A DNA stretch of 64,000 bases from Cristatella mucedo (lineage: Eukaryota; Bryozoa; Phylactolaemata; Cristatellidae): the NCBI GenBank assembly GCA_009760855.2, contig WPIO01000001.1, positions 18,045,001 through 18,109,000 of the forward strand, written 5' to 3'. The position numbers were made by a program, and so were the translations under genes. The notes under the pieces are model-generated. The model ran no database searches. It had not been told where the DNA came from and saw nothing but the letters and a program-made list of their open reading frames with translations. Within the stretch, counting starts at the first letter, position 1. Every line of letters starts with the position of its first letter. Positions 56,123 through 64,000 of this stretch are shown one piece after another.

Positions 56123-56820
56123 AAATGCTTATACTTGCCTTTATCTGCGACGTAATTCACGTACCGTTTACGAAAGTAAATATTTTTGCACGGCAGTTCG
56201 CGGCTATTTGTACAGGTAGGCGATTGCAATGTTTGAGGTCGCAGGATGGCGACGGACTAGGCAAGGATGCTTGCCACAGAAAAAGTACGTCGAACGGCAG
56301 CGCTCGATGAAGAACGCACATTTGCGGCCTCATTTGTCTATATAAAACTCGTTTTAGTTTATATTTACATTGTAACCCTTTAATACTTAAACCCTTACCA
56401 TTTGCCTAGGGGCATATTTCTGCCAGCCGGGGCGGTACTAAGGAAGGAAGGAATGTGGATGAATCACCAGCCTAAGAACGATAGCGGAGTGAGCAGCAGC
56501 AGTAGCAGCAGCAGCAGCAGCGCCGAAATGCTTGTCGCTGCCGGTCGGGCTAGCGTGAAGCGCCGACCAATATATAAGGCCTGCGCTTACGCTTCTTTCG
56601 TTGAGTAGGGGGAACTCACTTAGTTTGAGAGTACGCATTGAGGACTTTCTTTGGCAGAGGATGTGGCAGTCGTACGGCTTATGAGCGATGGTGCACGTTT
56701 AGTCTGGCACAGCAGCAAAGGAATGAGTATTCATATGAAGCTATATAACAATAACAAGAATCGATGTGGCAGTGAGTAATTCTTACCAAAATTTAAGATT
56801 CTAATGTAAATCAATTTCAC
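56123..56820. other. Unassigned; TATA-like site and (CAG)n patch
   Basis: A (AGC)n run lies at 56493-56521, and TATATAAG occurs at 56571-56578 in a GC-rich setting. No coding sequence could be linked to it. Confidence 0.35.
56571..56578 (+). promoter_or_regulatory. TATA-like core promoter candidate
   Basis: CCAATATATAAGGCC with a C/T-rich stretch about 20-30 bp downstream (GCTTACGCTTCTTTCG). The context resembles the site at 13375. No transcript evidence is available. Confidence 0.18.
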
Positions 56821-56824
56821 GACG

Positions 56825-57461
56825 AATCTCCCGAAGTTGGCCTCTCGTCGTTCTCATCACACTGTCCTTGGCAGAGGTGTTTCAAGTCTAATAAATCCTG
56901 ATGCAAGCTCTTGCCTTGTCTGTCACAGTAGGCCTTCATGTTCTCCTCGATGCATCAAGATGAGCACCAATCTTGTGGACTTTTAAGGATATCGTGCTAT
57001 CCAGCATACAGTATTCCTTCACCACAGTCTCAATCAGCTGCATCGGTAGACTCGTGTTTGCCCAGGAAACCCCGGACAGCTTTGACGAAGCCTTTCCAAG
57101 GTGTTTTCTCCTTGCTAATGAGCTGCACGGGATTTCATAGCCGTTTAGTAATCTACTTTTTTTTGTAATCACAAAAGACACCGACTTTGACCTTCACCTC
57201 AGAAAGCTTAGGGAAGAAGTTTCGAAGGTACTCAAAGACTCCTTATCGAGAGCTGAGGCAAATCGATTCGCACGGCCCATGTTGCGCGTGCAGTGGTGAG
57301 TGGCATCGTTGCGTGCGGCCATTCCGAACTTCCCCTGGTAGTGTGCATGGCGATCCCTACTGAACCCTTCCATAGATAGCGGGAAACAGGGCCTCGGATA
57401 CCTATCGCGAATGCTACCGCTGCGATCTCTCCTGTGACCTCCTAGCCAAACTCAGTATGCC
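56825..57461 (-). pseudogene. Copy C: decayed multi-copy-family gene without the minisatellite
   Basis: Minus strand, from the right: GEIAAVAFAIGI (about 57441-57406), SRDRHAHYQGKF, RFASALDKES (about 57265-57235), LRNFFPKLSEVKVKVGVF (57221-57168), then LISKEKTPWKGF and VKAVRGFLGKHE after frameshifts (about 57120-57060). It continues with IETVVKEYC, ISLKVHKIGAHLDA (about 57000-56950), EENMKAYC, DRQGKSLHQDLLDL and QGQCDEN (to about 56850). The blocks are collinear with copies A and B. It shows what copy B looked like before the array: a single VRGFLGKHE. Several indels make it non-coding. Confidence 0.75.
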
Positions 57462-57603
57462 TCTAGGGATCCATCTCATCGTACGTCTAGATACTGTTTA
57501 ATCTCCCTTGAGGTTCATCTAGTGAGCCGGATGAAGAGATAAGTGCCTCGCTCCCATCGTGACTGAACAGAGGACCAATGGAACTTAATTTTATAAGCAA
57601 ATA

Positions 57604-57776
57604 AATACTAGCTGATTTAGCAGCCTCTTTTGTATAGCGACAGAAGAGCCTTTATGGCTATATCCACCGCTTGCAGCTGCGATGAAGAATCCCCCACTGC
57701 AGGATTCGAACCCACAACCTCGGGACCGAGATCGTGAAAAGCAACTGCATTACCTAGTGTGCCATCACGACTCACC
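57604..57776 (-). mobile_element. SINE1 copy
   Basis: Minus strand: GTGAGTCGTGATGGCACACT, AGGTAATGCAGTTGC, B box GGTTCGAATCC (57712-57702), body CAAGCGGTGGATATAGCC, end GCTGCTAAATCAGCTAGTAT. It has the same boundaries as the copies at 27.8 and 30.25 kb. Confidence 0.88.
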
Positions 57777-58544
57777 AATTTTATGGACTGGTGAAAGTAA
57801 ATTCACTTCACTTGGTAATTAAAAGCGATGCGCAAGAGTTAGCCAAAGGAAAAACATGGCGTAGCAGCATGACTGCCTTCAACCGACTGCGATTAGGAGG
57901 CAAGTTGGTGATGGTTTTGGGGCTGCTTTGATCCAAAAGGTGTCAGATATTGGCTGAATCCGCTTCACAGTCAGTATGCCGGGCGGTTTCACCTTGACCC
58001 GAGTGCAGGAGTGGCTGACTCTAATTCCACGTTTATTTTCGGAGCTGCAGACCACTGCTGATTGGCTGAGTATCACCTGAACCTAAGCCAATAGGCCTCT
58101 GCCAAGGCCACTCAGCTACGACTGATCGGAGCGTGATCATGAAGAGAATCCAATAGCATTCAGATCTGTATGCTTGATGGGTTGCTCAGCTAATGGTGGT
58201 AGTTTAGGACTAGCATATATTGAACCTGTTTGCCACTTAATTTTGTCGGTCTTTGCTCCGGCCCACGTTCTGTTCGTCGGCTGCGTCAATTAAGACCGTA
58301 ATTTTCTCAACCGTTGACTGGTGAATGGCTTCACGGTAGCACGGCTTCTTAAATCAGAGCTCTGTATCATATCTATGGTATGATGGACCAATTCGTGTAG
58401 ATGCAGGTGGTCAAGAAAGTTGGGTTGTAAAGCGCCAACTCTGGCTCAGGGGATCCTTTCATATCGAAGCAAGAGAACGATCCCACTCACTCCGTGCGAA
58501 CGTGTTGCATGCCGTAAGTTTCAGTGCGTCCTGCCGAAATTCAG
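57777..58544. other. Unassigned; possible third dispersed-repeat copy near 57850-57900
   Basis: GCATGACTGCCTTCAACCG matches the 25.6 and 26.3 kb repeat word with changes. No gene recognised. Confidence 0.35.
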
Positions 58545-58618
58545 CATCTGTAATGTGCCTAGAAAGAGTCAGTTCCCCGAGTGCCCTATACAATTGTATC
58601 ATTATTATTATTATTTAG
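58545..58618 (+). mobile_element. L2-clade retrotransposon, tail-only fragment
   Basis: ATCTGTAATGTGCCTAGAAA, GAGTCAGTTCCCCGAGTGCC and CTATACAATTG, then ATTATTATTATTATTTA. It is the size of the antisense insertions at 40 kb. Confidence 0.75.
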
Positions 58619-58834
58619 TAGGGTCGATAATTTGGACTTTATAATGACTGTTATATACCCACTTTGCTGAAACAGCTGTAATGGTTAGAGGTTGTAATAT
58701 AAACCAAAGACAGGCTTGGCATTGCCGTAACCAGGTGAGGTGTTTAGGGTTTGGCAGCAAAAGCGTCCTGGTGCATCAAGTCTATTCATGATAGCATACT
58801 TAACTGTCCCTTACTTATGTTTAAACTGTTGACA

Positions 58835-59345
58835 GATAATAATAATACATGTGATAGAGCGCCCTCAGAGAACGCAATCTCTTTCTAGGCGCTTTACAGT
58901 TGCTGCTAAGGAAGTACGACCGAATGGTTGGTGGTAGCATGCTCGATAAACAACAAGAATAAACATGGTTAGGGGGGACATGCACAGGGTCAGCTTGCAA
59001 GTGTGGTTAGTGGCAGCATGCAACAGTGTCAGCATGCATTAGCACAGAAGGACGAATCACAGGGACCCACTAAATGCTGTCATAAGTAGATGCGTTTTTA
59101 GTTTCCTTTTAAATGTGGACAAGCCAGGAAATGTGCCGAAAGTCGGGAGCGAGTTCCAGGCTTTAGGAGCATACGAACTAAATGCACGGTCTCCAAATGA
59201 TTTGAGGTTTGTATGAGGTATAGTTGACCACTTAGATTCCGAAAAGCCGGTGGAACTATGCTTGGCCTGGTGGGGGAGAAGATCGGATAGATAGGCTGGA
59301 GCCTAAGAACTAAGAGACCTGAAAGTGAGCGACAGAGCCTTGACC
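58835..59345 (-). mobile_element. L2-clade retrotransposon, 3' end with ORF2 C-terminus
   Basis: GATAATAATAATACATGTGA tail, hairpin GCGCCCTCAGAGAACGCAAT / CTCTTTCTAGGCGC, UTR, then minus-strand coding for the C-terminal region up to RSLSGLLVLRLQPIYPIFSP in a shifted frame (RSL-x-SMAPAYLSD frame nearby). Confidence 0.85.
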
Positions 59346-59909
59346 TTGGAGTCAATGTGTTTGCTTCGCTGGTCCTTAAACTATGTGACTCGCTTTCCTT
59401 ATTCATGTGCAACGGCTCGATTTCCTCATTCATGCGCAACTCCCTTCCTCGGGTTACTATTCCGACTCGTTCTTACCAGACCAGTTCTTAGCTACTCACG
59501 AACTTGACGTCTACTTCTGACATACTTCTCTTGTTTTCTTTGTTGATATTAGGCTGTTTCCTGCCTATTAAGCATACAACAAAACCACTCGGCTTCCGTT
59601 ACGCAAAAAAATACTCGATAGCGAACAAGATAGTTAACCACCGTGGGTAAGGCAAGGTACGTTAAAGCGTTCCACGAAGACAACCGCCTGCAAATGGGCA
59701 ACACAACATGACATATTTCGTCCAGTATAAAAAATTTGTTACGAGTGAATCTCACAGTTCAATTGCACTCATCTTGACTCAATTGTTGAATATGCACAAT
59801 CATTAGCAAGGCATCGATGCAGACACACACATGAAATATTACAGCTACAAAATTAAGCCTTGAGCACCCAGAGCTTCACACGGGTTGGCCCACAGATCGG
59901 CTATCAAGT
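59346..59909. other. Unassigned sequence
   Basis: No gene recognised. Two imperfect CATTCATGCGCAACT / TATTCATGTGCAACG repeats lie near 59400-59445. Confidence 0.4.
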
Positions 59910-60580
59910 TTTATTATTATAGTTGTAGGCAGAGCTCTGACAAGCACTCTGGTAGCAGCAGCGAACGTGCACGAGCAGCTAATGGCTAGCTAGGCAGCAG
60001 CCAGGATTTGGAATCCACAGTCCGCTGTCAGTTGTCAGTGCACAGTTTCGACAGAGCCAATGTGACAGCAGCACATGCGGCGCAGCAGATGGCTAGAAGC
60101 TGCGTTGGCTGATGTACAGTTGGGCCACTTTCGTCCACTTGCAGGTCGAACAACACCCTGCGAAGTTGCCATACGGGCAGTCACTGTCACTGGGTTGGCA
60201 CCAGAGAAGACTAGGGAACCCCTTCCTAGGCACGGGAATCAGCAAGGGCAGTGCGTGCCATGGCCAAGTGCTGCTATGCAGAGGCGCACAGCAGTCAGCC
60301 ATTTTTGCTATGCTCAAGACGAGGTAAAAAGAAGCACCATCCATCCAGAAGATGGCTCTCAGCTGGCACGGCTAGCATAATCGGCGGCTGCAGGCCAGAA
60401 GCAATGGGCAGATACTGGCAGCAAGTTGTGTTAGCTGCAGGCAAGTGAAGTGTAAATGACAAGGCAGCCTGCCGGTTGAATATGCTGGCAGTGACGGGTT
60501 GAGCAAGCCTCCCTTGCGAGCTCCGCAGGCGGTAGCTCGGGATAACGAGATAGCTGTAGGATAACAACTCCGCTCATCGA
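59910..60580 (-). other. Probable 3' UTR of the OSBP-like gene, with candidate poly(A) signal
   Basis: Sequence downstream of the OSBP stop codon on the minus strand. The first clear AATAAA hexamer on that strand is at 59915-59910 (TTTATT on the plus strand). This would give a 3' UTR of roughly 0.67 kb. The UTR call is inference from position. The ORFs seen here on the plus strand have no support. Confidence 0.35.
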
Positions 60581-60723
60581 TCAGTAGATGTGTGGGCAAA
60601 GTGACCAATCCTTGTTCTTCTTGTGCTCCCAATACTTGCTGTTATACATGTGTATGAGATTTCCGGTTATAGGGTCCTTGCCTCGCTTGAACCACACCGG
60701 CTCGTATTCAGGATATGTCTTTC
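60581..60723 (-). CDS. OSBP: OSBP/ORP-family protein, last coding exon (C-terminus and stop)
   Basis: Minus-strand terminal exon of an oxysterol-binding protein. The family are cytosolic sterol and phosphoinositide transfer proteins that work at ER-Golgi or plasma-membrane contacts. The exon starts after an acceptor TTGTAG at 60724-60729. It completes a glycine codon begun in the previous exon (phase 1), then reads KTYPEYEPVWFKRGKDPITG, continues through a Y-W-E block and ends DWSLCPHIY followed by TGA at 60583-60581. This matches the known OSBP C-terminal layout: P-x-W-F, KDP-T, Y-W-E, KD/QDW-x-x-CP-I-Y/F, stop. The length is 143 nt (2 + 47 codons). The reading frame is uninterrupted, so the gene looks functional. 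The exact paralogue (OSBP, OSBP2 or another ORP) is not resolved. Confidence 0.9.
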
Positions 60724-60854
60724 CTACAACAGGGCCAAACCCGGTGACCGGATGTGATGTGGGAGTGCTGATGTGGATCAGAGCTCACACACTTGCACAG
60801 GCATATGGGAGGGAATGGCGATATATTGATTGCAAGTGTGACGCCTGCCCTTAC

Positions 60855-61075
60855 CCTCGGCAGCCGCCTTCTCCATGTCTTTTTCCCGCTGCCGGCGTGC
60901 TGCACGCTGCTTCTCCTCGAGCCGTACTTTCTCCGAGTTGGCCTCTTCCCACCGAGCCTCTTCCATCAGGCGCAGATCGGGCCGCAGTCGTGAGTCGGTG
61001 GGAGCAATACCGTCCTCAATCTCGTTGAGCTCCACAGCCATTTGTGTGAAGTTGTAGCACTTCTCAAGGTATGGG
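60855..61075 (-). CDS. OSBP: OSBP/ORP-family protein, penultimate coding exon
   Basis: Minus-strand exon with acceptor TTTGCAG just above 61075 and donor G|GTAAGG at 60855/60854. It carries the most diagnostic OSBP-related signature I can see: KCYNFTQMAVELNE, then APTDSRLRPD, LMEEARWEEAN, EKVRLEEKQRAARRQRE and EKAAAE. In the known family this is the end of the ligand-binding (ORD) domain, followed by a charged helix. The exon is 221 nt (1 + 73 codons + 1), so the entry phase fits the upstream exon (phase 2) and the exit phase fits the last exon (phase 1). An ORF runs on past both splice sites, but the extra sequence has no family similarity and is intronic. The intron to the last exon is 131 bp (60724-60854). 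Confidence 0.92.
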
Positions 61076-62821
61076 CTGCAAAGATTGTGCTTGTTGTGCA
61101 TGTGACAGACAACGAGCTCCAGCAGCTTGACTTCTATGGCGGGCTCACCACAATCAAGGCATGCGCAATATAGTGCGACTCTGGATCGTAGCAGCACTGT
61201 TTCTAGAGACGTCCGTGCATGAGACGTTGCAACATTATGCCACATGCAGTTAGAGCATGACAATGGCATGCATCGTACTGGCAATACTAAGTCAGCGACG
61301 TCGCTCAGAATTTTCAACAAAGCTTCTATTGTACACGTCCAATGAGTATTGGATATTGCTAGCAACTTTGTGTTATGAGGGGAATTGCTCTCAGTGGCAA
61401 ACTTTCTAAGGAATAAGCATATCTTATCGAGTCCGATATTGGCTAACTGATCAACAGCAGGTGCCTGTAACTTCTCAAACAAATTTTCTGATACTCCCTA
61501 CATGTTAATATTTTTTGAGGACTTCGTTCTGTCTATCCCAGTAAGTGATTGGGCATCTGTGTAAACACAGGCGACCTCATCTTTACATCTCAACTGACAG
61601 CCAAAACTCTACAAGCAAACACTAAAGTTCCTTACAGATCTCCAGGAAAAATGTGTTCTAGCACAAACTGTTACCACATTTGAATGCTACCAAAGCAGCT
61701 GCTAAGAGCTTGTTATCAGACGCCTTAAGAAGACATAGCCCAATGATCATCAGGAATGGCATGAACTGGGCTAGCAATGAAGTCACAGCCATGCATTCAT
61801 AAAGCACACACATAAACATGGAGCACGACTAACAGCAATCAAATAATCGCAGAGTGTTTCTCTTAAATAAAACATTCCAACACAGATTGCTGCTACACAG
61901 CTCTTGGAGCACATTTAAATCAGCGGTCTATCAGGAAATTAAGCTTCGAGATACCATTCATAATAACATAAAATATTCAACAGATAAAGTGAGGATTTCG
62001 GTTAAGGATAGGCAAGAAATACTCAACCTTACATTTGGGAAGTCGAGACTGCTAGAGGCTCAAAGTAATCTATTTTTTTCGAAGAGATGGTCGATAATTT
62101 GATGCATCAGGTTGCAAGGTACCAAATGCTGCTTCAATACCTGACTGCCACAAAGCTACAAAAGCCGAGGCTGGCATGTTGGAGGTGGCCCACGGGGTCG
62201 AAGTGCGTCACGGCACTCTGGACGAACAATAATGCCGAAGGCCTTATAAACAATGTAGGGCCGGTAGGGCCATTGGTGGTAATAGCACGAGGATACACAG
62301 ACACAATTGCAAACCCGGACGGAACACCATTATCTATAATGTTTAATAAAACCCCAATTTCGAGCCACCTATTGTGGAAATAGCAACCGGATCGAAGGCC
62401 GAAACGAATGTCGGCTTGCTAGGCCGGTCCACTAGAGACCATGGCAAAAGAATGCACTTGCGTCATCTCATGAAATTTGGTGCCCAAACTTAGAACACCA
62501 TTCCGTATAAGTTGAAATCAAAACTGCAGTTGTGCGATGCTTATTAAGAAAATGGCAGCTGTATTGCAAATCACAAAAGCTGTCTCACAAATAACTTTGG
62601 TGCAGTGCACGACAGTTATTCGTGGGACCCAAAATATATAGCTACAAAGATAGAGTACAGATAAAGAATATGGCCCATCAATATCGTACAGCCGTAAGGG
62701 GCTTGCCAGATTGCTATGCCCTGAGAGCTCAAACTGAACAGGTGGGATGAATACCCCTGGCATAGAACCTCCAAGGTTTTTGCAAACACATAACTTAAAC
62801 AGAACACACGATGCGACTTAC
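61076..62821 (-). other. Intron of the OSBP-like gene
   Basis: Intron of 1,746 bp bounded by GTAAGT and TTTGCAG, phase 2. Several short ORFs occur on both strands but none shows a recognisable domain or codon pattern, and I could not identify a mobile element inside it. Confidence 0.75.
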
Positions 62822-62988
62822 GGTGGCATCTTTCTTTTCCAGACAACCTTATATTCTCCGGTTTCGAAAACTGGCTTGACACTGTTGTCAGCCCCACCAA
62901 GGACTTTCGCAGCCTCCATTGTGTCATCCCACGTGCCCCGCAAAACCACCTTTGCAGAACCAGACTTATCAGCTATAACGCCAGTTAC
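62822..62988 (-). CDS. OSBP: OSBP/ORP-family protein, upstream exon of the lipid-binding domain
   Basis: Minus-strand exon between acceptor TTTTAG (62989-62994) and donor CC|GTAAGT (62821-62816). It reads VTGVIADKSGSAKVVLRGTW, then DD-x-M-E, a short variable stretch, and VVWKRKMPP. This matches the known OSBP ORD order: K|VTG-V-D-SGK, L-GTWDEKME, then a tryptophan and KR/RN shortly before the next exon. The exon is 167 nt (55 codons + 2). Joined to the next exon, the junction gives KRKMPP-PYLEKCYNF, the same spacing as in the family. The intron below it is 1,746 bp. No further upstream exon is visible between 62989 and 64000, so the N-terminal PH/FFAT and most ORD exons must lie beyond the window. 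Confidence 0.92.
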
Positions 62989-64000
62989 CTAAAATAAATA
63001 ACGTACATAAAAGTCATTTGTATAGAGCCCTAAGAGAACCCTATCAAGTCATGCACTTCATATATGCCACAGGGGTCGAGCTCACGACCTCGGTCATCAA
63101 ATAAATTAAGACTGAACTTTGTCGAGGTAAGCACCCTAGCCACTGGACTAATCGGCACAAAAAAGCACGACTAGTAGAGTGAAAAACAACTCAGTTAATA
63201 ATAATAATAATAATAGCCCAAATAAACCAAATTGCTTTCTATGCACTTGACATATGCTAGAAAGGAAACAAATCTATTGATTTATCATACATTCACACAT
63301 TCAGCACACTTTAGCATCTAGCATCTACTTCTATAAAAAGCTAGTTTTGTTGGTCCATTTGTCCATCCCTGACGTCATATTTACATTAAGTCCTTCGATA
63401 TGCATTTACTGTAGGTAAATTTACACATTTATAGTAGGTAAATTTCTGTAAATCAGTGGCAAGTGAAAAAATGGAAAGGGGAAATAATTTGCTAGTTTTC
63501 ATGTATAGTTGTAACATGCACTCTCCTGGTAAAAATGGAATATTGAAGGCTATAACTTCACAAGACTAAGCACTTGAAGGTTTTTCCCCCAAAAGGTAAC
63601 CTCGGCATTCCAGCAGCCTCCACTCTCCGATTTGCTGTCAACCAAAGTGAGGACCGGCGCTTCTGCTTGGTCCAGAAGAGTTGGCCTTTATTGTAAAGCT
63701 GCGCGATCAGAAGTCGTACTTTGCCTGTATTTGGCAAGCGATGGACATGCATAAATAGAACCTGCCAGTGATTCTTCACAGTAGGGGGCTTACTATAAAA
63801 GGCATGCTCACCAGCCACAGGTCAGTGGCCACTCAGGCATGCCTTCCAAAGCAAAGTTGTGTGAAGTTTTCCGTGATTTTTCAAGTTAGTAAGTAAATAA
63901 TGTAATGCCTGCTAGTAAAGCTAGCTAGTAAAGAATATGTGTTTGGAGCAAATTCTGTGAGGAATGAAATCATGATTACTATGAAATATACTACGACCAG
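62989..64000 (-). other. Upstream intron sequence of the OSBP-like gene (continues off the window)
   Basis: No exon with OSBP similarity was found. The stretch contains a SINE2 copy near 63012-63160, a short (AAT)n run around 63199-63215 and AT-rich unique sequence. A duplicated GTAGGTAAATTTxTxxA-like motif occurs near 63412-63450. Confidence 0.5.
63012..63160 (-). mobile_element. SINE2 copy in an OSBP intron
   Basis: Minus strand: head with CCAGTGGCTAGGGTGCTTAC, B box region GGTCGTGAGCTCGACCCC, TGTGGCATATATGAAGTGCA, then GGGTTCTCTTAGGGCTCTAT and ACAAATGAC. It is degraded in the hairpin. Confidence 0.7.

Noticed and set aside
60588-61028. 146-codon plus-strand ORF at the OSBP locus
   Set aside because: It is antisense to two well-supported OSBP exons and their intron.
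62747-62992. 81-codon plus-strand ORF
   Set aside because: Antisense shadow of the OSBP exon at 62822-62988.

Overview
This is animal (metazoan) genomic DNA. The evidence is spliced coding exons with GT-AG borders, 5'-truncated non-LTR retrotransposons, tRNA-headed SINEs and long simple-sequence arrays, with no operons or bacterial signals. The species cannot be fixed from sequence alone. L2-clade elements with (ATT)n tails together with the multi-copy protein family described below point to an invertebrate or basal chordate rather than a mammal.

Host gene: the only host gene I can assemble is on the minus strand at the right end. Three exons (62822-62988, 60855-61075, 60581-60723) have matching splice phases. 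They encode the C-terminal 176 residues of an oxysterol-binding protein (OSBP/ORP family). The 5' part of the gene lies beyond the right edge of the window.

The most unusual structure is at 17.65-20.3 kb. It is a decayed copy of an uncharacterised multi-copy protein gene, recognised by collinear motifs: TKF...LCDSR, a K-V-K block, KEKT, FLG-x-H, AEN-EELVD, GCRMS, HLDKVKENM, FHDDLLQFE, QG. Its FLG-x-H segment has expanded in place into a minisatellite of about 48 units and 2 kb (18006-20003). Three further fragments of the same family lie at 1-569 (+), 56825-57461 (-) and 53852-54095 (-). The last interrupts a SINE and is about 97.5% identical to part of the third.

Much of the remaining recognisable sequence is mobile DNA. 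About twenty L2/CR1-clade fragments occur on both strands. Many end in one conserved 3' hairpin followed by (ATT)n. At 39.69-41.2 kb one L2 copy carries three short tail-only L2 insertions, all in the opposite orientation. Two tRNA-derived SINE families are present. SINE1 has five clear copies. SINE2 has seven copies and shares the L2 3' hairpin, which suggests it borrows the L2 machinery. A third retroelement family ends in ACATT repeats and has three copies.

Simple and tandem repeats include long (GA)n/(CT)n tracts at 2.95, 5.6, 20.9, 48.2 and 52.25 kb, an (ATCC)n tract at 43.2 kb, and two separate 15-bp arrays at 3.97 and 50.5 kb. A CpG-rich block at about 12.7-14.6 kb contains an imperfect fold-back structure and a TATA-like site. 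Large stretches between these features hold nothing I can name and are listed as such.
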